Source: Acanthochromis polyacanthus
Lineage: Eukaryota; Chordata; Actinopteri; Pomacentridae
Reading direction: 5' to 3'
NCBI RefSeq assembly: GCF_021347895.1
Contig: NC_067123.1
Location: 7,569,828 to 7,633,827 of the forward strand
DNA: 64,000 nucleotides
The position numbers and the translations under genes were made by a program. Position 1 is the first letter of the stretch, and each line of letters starts with the position of its first letter. The notes under the pieces were generated by a model. The model was given only the letters and a program-made list of their open reading frames with translations. It was not told where the DNA came from and did no database searches. Of the stretch, positions 1 to 12,500 are shown in pieces.

Positions 1-729
1 TGTTGGAGTTTGTAAAAACAGTCAGAATCAACAGAGCGAGGCTGGAGGTGCTGCAGAGGAGAGCAGGAGGGAGCGTATATTTAGGAACTGCTGGCTTTTT
101 ATACACATTTCCAGTTTGACCCGGAGGAGATGGAGAGTGATGGGCTGCTTCACGGCTCCGCTTTGTGCAGGATGCGTGTAGGTTTGTGTAAAAATACACT
201 CCGATGTCGGATGATCTGCTTTGTGCAGTGGTGGAAATCCTCCCCTGGTTGTTGGTTTGTGGCTCCAGCTCTGAAGTGTTTTTCCTTCTTCCTGCTGCAG
301 CCGGTTGGCACAGCGGTGCAGCTTATCGATATCTCACATCTCTCCGAAGGCTGCAGCTACGCAACATGATGAGTTTATTTTTCTTACTTCCTTTTAAAAT
401 GCCAGAAATGTTTTTTTTTCTTAAATATGAGTCACAGTGAGTCGTCACATGGGCTGCAGAGGTCAAAGTTTTAGGGAAGTTTGTGGTTTGGTTTATAAAA
501 TGTAGTAGAATTCTAGTCTGAAGGTCAACTGGTCGATTTGTTGGTCAGTTTGCTTTCATCAAACACACTTGTCATGAGCTGGACAGTCTCTGCTGTCCGT
601 TTTATAAGGTTTCACACACATTTTTGTTAAATTACGGTTAAAATCCCAAAAAAAGGTTACACGTTGACAGTTAAAAAAACTGAAAAAGACAAAGGCAAAT
701 TTGTAAATAGTATCCTCATAAAAAATTAT
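1..729. other. Upstream intergenic DNA, nothing recognised
   Basis: I see no exon with family resemblance and no transposon ends here. The short open frames at 130-440 have no recognisable domain and look like chance. The first 360 bp are somewhat richer in G and C than what follows, which could reflect a neighbouring gene's exon or UTR outside the window, but nothing shows this. Confidence 0.4.
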
Positions 730-1254
730 TTAACCCTCGTGTCGTCCTGTGAGTCAAATTGAGCCATTTTTAAGTTGGAAAATGTGGGAAAAAGCAATAT
801 TTTCACAGTAAAACTTCTGATATCCACATTTTCAACATTTTTGGGTAATTTTCAAACAATTTTTGGTGTAAAAAAAATGTTAAAAATGTTTCTTTAAGAA
901 CATTCACAAAAAAAGCAACCAAAATCCAGGGAAATTTGCTGGATTTTGGTTGATTTGTTTTGTGAATGTTCTGAAAGAAAATATTGGAAGATTTACAGAT
1001 ATTTATGGAGTTACTTTAGATATTTTTTTTAAAATGGAAGATTTATACTCATTTTTTGAAAGTTCTTGCCAAATTTGGGATTTTTTAAATAAATTTTTAA
1101 GGGAAACTTTTAAGGAATTATTAGAAATTTTCTTCCTGAAGGTTTTGCAAATTTTCCGAAATTTTGGGAATTTTTTTGCAGAATATTTGGATTTTTTTCA
1201 GACAAGGAAACAATATTTTTTGGTGCTCGTAAATGAAGACAACAGAAGGGTTAA
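730..1254. mobile_element. piggyBac-like MITE, copy 1 (complete)
   Basis: A 517-bp AT-rich element (734-1250) is flanked on both sides by TTAA (730-733 and 1251-1254). The ends are imperfect inverted repeats: CCCTCGTGTCGTCCTG on the left, and on the right the complement of CCCTTCTGTTGTC. TTAA duplication with ends starting CCCT is the hallmark of the piggyBac superfamily. There is no transposase, so it is non-autonomous and would have been moved in trans. Internally it contains a near-palindrome around 885-975 (AAGAACATTCACAAAA against its complement). Related copies lie at 2160-3087 and 40303-40810. The family assignment rests on the ends and target site only. Confidence 0.75.
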
Positions 1255-2159
1255 ACTAAATAATCTTTAAATAGGTCAATATAATCATTTACATCCGCTA
1301 AAATAGGTTTATTTTACACTTATTTGCTGTTATTGTTACTGTTCATACAGATTTTGAACATTGCAGTTTTCCACTGTTTACATTTTTTTGCTTCTGTCCT
1401 TGCTGCCAGTTATTTAGATAGCTTTTTTAGTTGTAGTTGTGTGTGCTAAAATTAGCTAATTAAGACAAAAATAAGTGAAAAACTAAAAAAAATAATCATT
1501 TAAATTAGCTAAAATGTAGTTATTTTGCAGATATTTGCTGTTTTTGTTGATGTTTTTCCAGTTTTTTTCCAGTTGTAGTTTTTTGTATTTTCAGACATCA
1601 GTCTGATCTGAATCTGTTATCTATTGTCGTTTCCTTGTTAAATAATGAGGTTAAATGATTTATTCTGCTGCAGTTATGTTTATTTATGATTAATTTAAGC
1701 TAATAAGGCTAACAGGTAGAGTGTGACCCATTTAGTTCTGGTTTATTTATTCTCCACAAGCATTCAAGAGAAGGTGTAATGTACATTTACTTTGACTTAC
1801 TACAGCTCAGAAAGGTTGAAGGACTTCCTGCTCTGGTTTTCTTCTGCTTCTGACCTGATAACTCACATTTTCCAGCTTAGCTCAGAGGCAGCGTCCGTCT
1901 GCTGCTCTCCAATTGGTCAGGTCGTCTGTCAATCAGCCTCACGGAGACGAACAGGTCACAATCTCCTGAATGGGCCGACATTTACTGGGTCAGCTAGAGT
2001 GCGAGCGGCCTTCAGACTAATCAGATTTGTGAACTCTAAGTCCGTCAGGCTCAGTGGAGGAAACATCTGCACCGAGTTTCTGCTTCCTGAGTCTTTTTGA
2101 TTCAGTCAAATATCAAATACCACAAGATCCGCCTTTGATGTGATTCTAGAAGCAGAACT
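1255..2159. other. Intergenic DNA between two MITEs, nothing recognised
   Basis: AT-rich sequence with a more GC-balanced stretch at about 1800-2100. An open frame of 102 codons at 1792-2100 has no recognisable domain. No transposon ends or splice-flanked exon were recognised. Confidence 0.35.
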
Positions 2160-3087
2160 TTAACCCTCGTGTTGTCCTGCAACTCAAATTTATCCATTTT
2201 TAAGTTTGAAAATGTAGGAAAAAAACTATTTTTTCACAGTGAAACTTCTGATGTCTACATTTTCAACATTTTTGGGAAATTTTTGAACAATTTTTGGTGG
2301 AAAAAATAAATGTAAAAAGAAATATTTCTTTAAGAACATTCACACAAAAAAATCCAGCAAATTTCTAGATTTTTTTGTGAATGTTCTTAAAGAAAATATT
2401 GGAAGTTTTAATAATATATATGCAATGACTTTAGATATTTTACACATTTTTTTGGAAGATTTTTACTATTTTTTTTTAAATATTTACAAGAATTTTCTTG
2501 CCAAATTTAGGGACTTTTTAAAATAATTTTTTTTAAGGGAAACTTTAAAGAAATTATTAGAATTTTCTTCTGAAGGTTTTGCAAATTTTCTGAAATTTTG
2601 GGAATTTTTTTTGCAGAATTTTTGGATTTTTTTCAGACTAGGAAATAATATTTTCACATTGAAACTTCTTCAACATTTTTGGGAAATTTTTGAACAATTT
2701 TTGGTGGAAAAAAAGAAATGTTTAAAAAAAGTTTCTTTAAGAACATTCACAAAAAGTCAACCAAAATCCAGCGAATTTTATAGAATTTTTTTTCAATGTT
2801 CTTAAAGAAAATATTAGAAGTTTTACTGATCTATATATAAAATCACTTTAGATTTTTTTTTTAAATTGAAGCTTTTTACTAATTTTTTGAAAATATTTAC
2901 AAGAATTTCTTGCCAATTTTTTAAAATAAAACTTTTAAGGGAAAGTTTTAAGGAATTAGTGAAATTTTCTTCCTGAAGGTTTTACAAATTTTCAGAAATT
3001 TGGGGATTTTTTTGCAGAATTTTTGGATTTTTTTCAGACAAGGAAACAATATTTTTTGGTGCTCGTAAATGAGGACAACAGGAGTGT
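2160..3087. mobile_element. piggyBac-like MITE, copy 2 (compound, internally duplicated)
   Basis: Starts with TTAA (2160-2163) and the same end, CCCTCGTGTTGTCCTGC, as copy 1. At about 924 bp it is nearly twice as long as copies 1 and 3. The block around 2258-2640, including the stretch AAGAACATTCAC and the bracketing TTTTTGGTGGAAAAA, recurs from about 2658 to 3085, so the interior is a head-to-tail partial duplication. The right end reads GACAACAGGAGTGTGTAA where copies 1 and 3 read GGGTTAA, so the right TTAA is lost. Unequal exchange, or one copy inserting into another, could explain the doubling. Confidence 0.65.
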
Positions 3088-4880
<1,793 letters not shown>

Positions 4881-5924
4881 TACATAAGTGGTGGAGTCAC
4901 AGAGTGGGTCGCTGTTTGCCTCGCTCATAGTGAGCGTCGCCATGGCAACGGCACTAGCAGCACAGTGTGAAGTGGAGGAAGAGCTGGCGGAGCTCAGCGT
5001 GAAGGAGGCAGGTTCAGACAGACGGACGGACGCTGGTGTCACACGGAGACACGCAATTGGTCGGCGTGGTTGATGATGTCACGTGTTTAAGTGGCGTTTA
5101 AACATGTGAATCCTCGTGAAAATTACCGAGTTGTCTGACTGTGGTGACCTCACAGCTTGTGTTGCCTTAGTGTGTGAGTGTTTGATCGGCGATAGATGAT
5201 CAGCTCAGGGTCACAGAGAGTTAATGATCAAATCGAAACCCAGGAAGAGAAGCAGAGACACTCAGAGGGAGGAGGGGGGGAGGAGAGGTGTGTGTCATAC
5301 TGAGCATGCTCTTTGTGTTAACTTCCTGCTCTCTTCTTCCTGACAGAAAAAGACCGTTCAGAGGCCGGCGTTGAACCACACGGAGAGGGAGGCAGCCGAG
5401 GAGAAGCTCTGAGAGAATCAAACCTGAGGAATTATTACAAGATCCAGCCTGAAGCCGTGGATTCGTCTGCCGTCTGTTTTTGTTTTTTCACCCTCTCTGT
5501 GTTTTTGTAAGAGGATGACTCATTGAAACTGACAATCTTTTTTTGTTTAACAGTCAGAGTCGCTGTAATGTTTGACCTCTCCCTGAGACGCTGAGATTCT
5601 CTCTACTTCTACGTTTGAAGTTTCAGAGAAGCTCTGGGATTTTTTCTTTTTGAGCTCATCTCTTTCATTTTCTGTTGGTGTTTGTCTGTTATCTCACGCC
5701 GTCTTTTCCTGATAACGTTTGGTTTCTCATAAGAGGAAGAGAAGGAGGCGACTGTTTCTCAAGTTTCTCAGCCAGGCGCCTGAGCAGCATTTGCATTCCA
5801 GTTTGGCTTCCACAGGCGGACAGATCCTCCCTTGTGTGCGACAGAGTGTGTTTGTGTCCCTCAGTCATACTTTAACTCGTATTGGGGGACAATAATCGGC
5901 CCTGTGTGTCTCTTCTGGGAAAAA
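4881..5924 (+). promoter_or_regulatory. rnf19b: Probable rnf19b promoter and 5' leader
   Basis: The last kilobase before the rnf19b start codon is more GC-balanced than the flanking repeats and free of recognised transposons. It contains a consensus RFX X-box (4936-4949). Sequence resembling a 3' splice site (pyrimidine tract then CAG, about 5325-5345) could open a leader exon, so a separate non-coding first exon further upstream is possible. No TATA box is evident at a convincing place. The transcription start cannot be fixed from sequence alone. Confidence 0.45.
4936..4949. promoter_or_regulatory. X-box motif (RFX-type site)
   Basis: The sequence GTCGCCATGGCAAC fits the RFX X-box pattern GTNRCC, a 0-3 nt spacer, then RGYAAC at every defined position, with a 2-nt spacer. 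RFX factors bind such sites in promoters of ciliary and immune genes. It lies 976 bp upstream of the rnf19b start codon. Occupancy is an inference. Confidence 0.5.
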
Positions 5925-6583
5925 ATGGGATCAGAAAAGGACTCAGAGTCGCCTCACTCCTCGGTGAGTGGCGTCCCCAACCCTAAGTGCCGACCGGCGG
6001 GCAAACGTCAGGGCCGCATCTCCTTCCACAGCCTCTTCCACAGCAAGAGGGGCTCTCGGGGCACCAGGGGCCCCAAAGGAGGAGCGGCCACTCCTCTATC
6101 CCTCCACCACCAACACCACCCACAGCAGCTGCTCCCGTCTGCCTTGAGTTCTGCCGCGGCCTCCGCCACGCCCACCACTACCACCACCACAACCGCCACC
6201 ACGCCCCAGGACGCCGCCTCCGGCACCCCATCGAAGCCACTGTCCTCCAGCCAGCCGTCCCTGGGTGGAGCCGCCTCCTCCGGGGACAACAACCTCCTGG
6301 AGTGCCCCCTGTGCCTGGTGCGCCAGCCCGCCGACCAGCTGCCCGAGCTGCTGGGCTGCAGCCACCGCTCCTGCCTCTGCTGCCTGCGCCAGTACCTCCG
6401 CATCGAGATCACAGAGAGCCGAGTCCAGCTCAGCTGCCCTGAGTGCGCCGAGCGTCTGGCCCCGAGGCAGGTGGCCGACATCCTGGACGACGCCGCCCTG
6501 CTGGAGAAGTACGAGGAGTTCCTGCTGAGGAGGTGCCTCGCCTCCGACCCGGACTGCCGATGGTGTCCGGCGCCCGACTGCGG
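5925..6583 (+). CDS. rnf19b: rnf19b coding exon 1 (N-terminus, RING1, start of IBR)
   Basis: Encodes residues 1-219 and two bases of G220 (phase 2), ending at donor GTAAGA. It carries a basic Ser/Arg-rich N-terminus, a low-complexity stretch at about 60-120 (His/Gln, then Ala, then a run of seven Thr at 84-90), complete RING1, and the first IBR cysteines in [12 protein letters not shown]. The exon is strongly GC-rich compared with its flanks, usual for a first coding exon under a CpG-rich promoter. The Thr/Ala/Gly linker is the part most likely to vary between species. Confidence 0.95.
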
Positions 6584-9500
6584 GTAAGAAACCATCAAAA
6601 CTAAGTGGGTTTTTTAAGGGAGATACTGATTTTTTTTGTTATCAAGTAGACCGCTACCGATATTTGGAACCGATACACAAACGAACAACACAAAGTCGAA
6701 CACAAAACTTCACTGACATACTTTAGGTCATGTATCCTGAAGTGTTGATTGGCTGTTACTCATGACATTTAACTAATCGGACTTTGCTCGAGACCCCATT
6801 AATCTATTTTAAAGTCGCTCACAAAAACTAACGATAGTCAGAAAATCCTGAATATTGGATCCGATAATCAATCGACGACAATTAAAAACAATCAGGAGTC
6901 AAACTATATGGGTTTTTTTGAGGTTGATTCTGATTATTGGTAATCAAGGAGAAAGATACTGATATTCAGAACCGGTACAAGTTTACAGGAAAAATTTCAA
7001 TCCTTGTTTAAAAGTTTAGAACAAAAAACTTCACTGACATACTTTAGGTCATTTATCCTGAAGTGTTGATTGGCTGTTACTCATGAAATTTAACCAGTCA
7101 GACTTTGCTTGAAACCCCTTTAATCTATTTTAAAGTCACTCACAAAAAGTAATTTTAGTTGGAAAATTCTGGGTATCAGATCCGATAATCAGTCGACCCT
7201 TAGAAACCGTCCATGATGATCTCACTTCTGACTCTTTGTCTCTATGGTGCTAGTTTGATATCTGATCCAGAACCAGCTCATCTGTCCTGTTTTTGTTTCC
7301 AAATTCCTGTTTCATTGATGCAATGGAATGTCTTCACCCCACTGTCTCCTGCATTTTAGCCAGAAACTTGCTCAAACATGAGGGACCTCGTGTTTCTTTG
7401 AGTAGTAAAGGTTCAACCTCTGAGGACCATGAACACCACTTTAATCTCTCCAAATCTAACCAACATTTTGTGTTTTTCAATATGAAATTTTGACTCAGTA
7501 CTGCTGGATTAAATTTAGTAGCCCAACAATCTGCCTGAATCATCCCCTGGTGATCCTGAATATTCAGTTTCATCTGCTAAAAGATTGATTTCTGCTTCTC
7601 TGAGGATTATATTTTCAGCGTCTGAGTGTATGAGTACGTTTTCCACTGTTTTGTGTCTCCATGAGTGGGATCATTTTCACTCTCAGTGGGGATGAAAATG
7701 AACCTCGACTGGCTTTTTAAAAATCAATATTACCAATATTATCCTAGGATGAGCCTGTTATTGGGCCTCTTTGCTCAGGATACTTTGGCTGTTTCTCTGC
7801 ATGCTTTTCTCGTGATTTTAATCAGAGTAAAATAAACTCTGAGAAAAAGAGGCAAGGCGAATTTAGAAAACGGCGATCAGAGTGACAACTTCAAACTCCC
7901 TGTTTTTTCTCTCTAGGAAGCCAAAGGTATTTTACCGTCATATGAAAACAGGGAAAAACCCAAGTCTTTGAACAGGGAAACTGGAACTAGCAAGTGTTTG
8001 AGAGTTTTGACTATAATGATTAATGGATTAACTCTCTGTATGGTAGAAAAGGTATGTTGTCTTTGAAAAAAATCCCCAAATTACACCATTTTGTCAGAGC
8101 CAGAAACTGTAAGAACAGAAAAAATCTGTAGATTTTCAACCTTTTGACAGTCTTTGAACTATTCATGTGAGGCTTTTGATTTCATCAGGAAAATTAATCA
8201 GATCTAAGCTTAAAATATTTTGTGGCTCATTTAAAAAATATTGCCAAATGTAAACCAGTTTTACTGACTATATTCTGTAAAAAATTAAAAATTCTGCTCT
8301 CCTTGCCACAACCGTGGAGCCATGAATGAGTCAGCTGCAACCAACTGTCATGTTACAAAAATTTAGGGACTTTTTAGTTCAACTGCAGGTTGTGTTTACA
8401 CAAAGCAGAGAAGAGAAACGCTAAGGAAATAATGAAATCTCTATAACACGTAGAGCAACTACTGTTTCCCAGTATTGGTGACGCCTGTAGGCTTCTGGGA
8501 AAATGTTGAACATGTTGATTCCAGTTTTTTTTGCAGTTTTTGTATGACAAATAATCAAAGAAATTTTACTTATTTTTATGATTTATGGCATCCTAACTGT
8601 GTCATACTGACAGAAGACATTTCCCTCTATTCATGTTTGTACTGTTTCCATAGAAGTGTAGGACTTTAAACTGAAGTGTAAAATGAGCCCACGGTGAGTA
8701 AAAAACACCCAGAAACTGCCTGAGGGTTAACCAACTGGATTGCATTCTTGAGAAAAAGACTGGAAATGAGGTCACAAAACCAACAGTCAGGACGATAACG
8801 AAAGAGTAGTCATTATTTATTGTAAATTGCTGGTTGGAGTCTATTTCAGTTCAGCTTCAACGTTATCTGATTGGAATTTAGTATAAATACCTGTCGATCA
8901 TTTACGGGATCTCATATTTGTTTAAATATTTGTTCTGGAACTGAAATGAACGCCGAGTGACACAATTAATCAATTAAAGCAAACAAGTCACTGTGATAAA
9001 CAAACTAAAAGACTACAAAGTAAGAATGCAGCACAGCCAGAGGCAGTTCAAGTATGTATGACAGCCGCTTGAGTGAATTCATGGAGGGAAGCCAGAAGAT
9101 GTTTCACATCAGAACGGCTTCTCCAAGGCTGGAAGCAAAGTTAGCGTCCATTAGCACACTTTAGCTTCCGCTAGCACACATTAGTGTTTTTTTTTTGCAC
9201 ACATTAGCTTCTTGTAACACACATAAGCTTCTGTTAGCACACATTAGCTTCTATTTGGCACACATTAGCTTCTGTTAGCACATGTTGGCTTCTGTTGGCA
9301 CACATTAGCTTCTGTTAGCACGCATTAGCTTTTGTTAAACACACCTTAGCTTCTATTCGCACACATTAGCTTCTGTTAGCACACATCAGAGTTTCTGTTA
9401 GCACACCTTAACTTCTATTAACACACAATAGCTTCTGCTATCATACATTAGCTTCTGTTGACATACATTAGCTTCTGTTAGCACACATTAGCTTCTGTTA

Positions 9501-12500
9501 AGACAGTTTTTTTTGGCACACATTAGCTTCTGTTAACACTTTAGCTTCTGTTTGCACACATGAGAGTTTCTGTTAGCACACTTTAGCTTCTATGAACACA
9601 CATTAGCTTCTGTTAACAGACATTAGTTTATGTTAACACATATTAGCTTCTGTTAGCACACATTTGAGTTTTTGTTGGCACACATTAGCTTCTGTTAACA
9701 CACTTTAGCTTCTGTTTGCATACTTTAGAATTTCTTTTAGCACACATTAGCTTCTTTTAGCACACATTACAGTTTCTGTTAGCACACATTAGAGTTTCTT
9801 TTAGTATGCATTAGCTTCTGTTAGCACATGTTGGCTTCTGTTGGCACACATTAGCTTCTGTTAGCACATGTTGGCTTCTCTTAGTACACATTAGCTTCTT
9901 TTAACACACATTAGCTTCTGTTAGTACACAGAGTTTTTGTTGGCACACATTAGCTTCTGTTTGGACATTTTGGCTTCTGTTGGCACACATTAGCTTCTGT
10001 TAGCACACATTAGCTTCTGTTGGCACATGTTGGCTTCTGCTAACACACATTAGCTTCTGTTAGCACATGTTGGCTTCTGTTAACACACATTAGCTTCTTT
10101 TTGCATACATTAGCTTCTGTTAGCATTGCTAGTAAAAGGTCGGCTTTCTATTGGATTTGCCAGTTTTCTATTGTGTCTCAGTTTTTGTCTGTAAAACGTA
10201 GCACTTCAGGCTATTTCCTTACTTCCTGCTGTAATTGTCTGGGTTTCAGATGAGCAGCATTGACTCAGTTTCCACGTAAATACCGGGGGTTTTCTGTCGA
10301 GGTCACAGAACAGGAACCAGAGTGACCCGACATGCCAGAAAGAGTGAGGAAGTTGAATGTGAAAGCGTAGAGAGCAGCTGAATCTGGGTTAGAGTCTCTG
10401 TGGTCGGAGCCTCGGGTGGGTTTCTGGAGGCTGAGCTGCTCTCGTCGGGTTTCTGGAACGAATGCGAGGCGTTTGTTTCATCATAGAAAGCGCGAGTGAT
10501 TCATTGTGTTTGTGTTTGTGTGTGTGGGTCGGACCGGCAGTGATATTCTGCTGCTGTGGTTTCTTTACAGTAATACCGGTACTGTCACAGGGGAAAGAAA
10601 AAGAGCATCTGTGTGGAAGTAGCACAAACCTGACCATGTGTTCATTTCTGTTTCTGTCACAGCTTCTTCTGAGGTTTGTAAAAGTAAAAGTGTAGCTTTT
10701 AGTCTCAGGTAGAACATTTAAGTACTTTTATGAAATCAGAAAGCTGTGAAATTTACAGCTTTTCTTCCTAAATGCAGCTCTAGGACACTTATAAATAATT
10801 TTAAAGAACAATTTACATTTTTTTTAACAGGTTTTCACAATTTTGTTTAGTATAATCACAGACAACTTGACAAAATTACAGTACAGTAAAGTATTAATCA
10901 AAATGAACCCATAAAACCATAACTAACATCTACATTAACTGTCTGTATTTTTGTAAACGTTAATTCATTTTTCTGCAACATTTGACCATAAAACTTGACA
11001 ATTTTTCTCTATATTTAAATCAGTAAAAAATTTCTGATTAAATTACGGAAAAAGTATTCACTTAAACATTGATTTATGTATTATTAAGGACTGAAAATTG
11101 TCAAATATATGTTTAAATACTATTTTACAGATTTTTATTAAGTAACAGAAAAAAGCATTAATTTATGCATTTATCATAAAAGATGCTCACTAAAACTGTA
11201 ACTAATGCCCACATTAAATATCTGTATTTTTATAAATATAAATTAAATTTTATACAACATTTGACCTTAAAATTAGTCCTTTTTCTCTATATTTAAATCA
11301 GCAGAGAAATAAAATAAATAAAATTATTAACTTATTCAGTCATCAACGCATTATTAAGGACTAAAAAATGCTAAATTTAAATTTGTAACATTATTTTACC
11401 GATTTTTCTATTTTGTTAAATTACAGATAAACTAATAAAGCAATTTATCCCACAAAATAAACACACTAAAACAGTAACTCATGTTCACATAAAATATTAG
11501 TGTTTTTATAAATGGTAATTAGTATTTCTACAACATTTGACCATAATATTTGATATTTTTTCAGTAAAATTAAGTCAACAAAGAATACAAAAATGTTTTT
11601 TAAATATTTTACAGATTTTAACAGTTTTGGTAAATAAAATCACAGAGAAAATATTTTACAGTTTTTTTTTTCCATTTTTGTTAAATTACCAAAAATATTT
11701 ATGAGAATAACAGAAAAGTATGAATTTATACATTTATCACAAAAAACACAAACTGTAAATATTAATAAGGAAAAAAAGATCTTTTTTTTTACTTCTTTAA
11801 CTGAATATAATCATATTTTTTTAAATTTAACTCAGCAAGAAATACTGCTATTTTACAGATATTTGTCACTATTTAAAGGAATACTTTTATATATTAAGGA
11901 CAAAGAAATGTTAGATTTAAAAAATTACATAAATTAACTTTAAATAAAGCTTAAAACTGTATTTTTTATAAATGGTCATTTGATTTTCTATAACTTTGGA
12001 CTGTAAAATTAGACAAATTTTCACAAAATCCAAATCAGCAACAGTATTAATTTACAGAAATTTGCTGTTATTTGAAAGAGAACATTTGTATCATAAGGAC
12101 TGAAAATGGAAATTATTTACTGTTATTTCACAGATTTCACCTTTTTTATTTAAGTACAGATAATATTTAATAAAATCACAGAAAAAATCACTAAACTGAG
12201 ATTATTGACCTACTTCAGTTAATCTCTAACTGGCCTCTACTAGTGTGAAAATCTATTTTTATTTATTTATATTGTTGTTATAATATAATTGTATATTATT
12301 TATTATATAAAAATATTGTTGTTTCCATATTTTATTTGTTATACATTTTATCAAATAAAAAGAGAATAATAATTACCATATACAGGTAAAAGCCAGAAAA
12401 TTAGAATATTTTCATAAACTTGATTTATTTCCGTAATTGCGAACAAAAGGTATAACTTTTACATTATATGTAATCATTGCACGCAGACTGATGCACTTCA

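Noticed and set aside
5832..5924. An earlier start codon for rnf19b at 5832
   Set aside because: The 31 extra codons do not resemble the family, while [10 protein letters not shown] at 5925 matches the RNF19B N-terminus and has a good start context.
6008..6598. 196-codon minus-strand frame opposite rnf19b exon 1
   Set aside because: It is a shadow of a GC-rich coding exon whose + strand product is clearly an RBR ligase.
9140..10128. CRISPR-like regular repeats
   Set aside because: Units abut without unique spacers, vary freely, and lie in an intron of a vertebrate gene.
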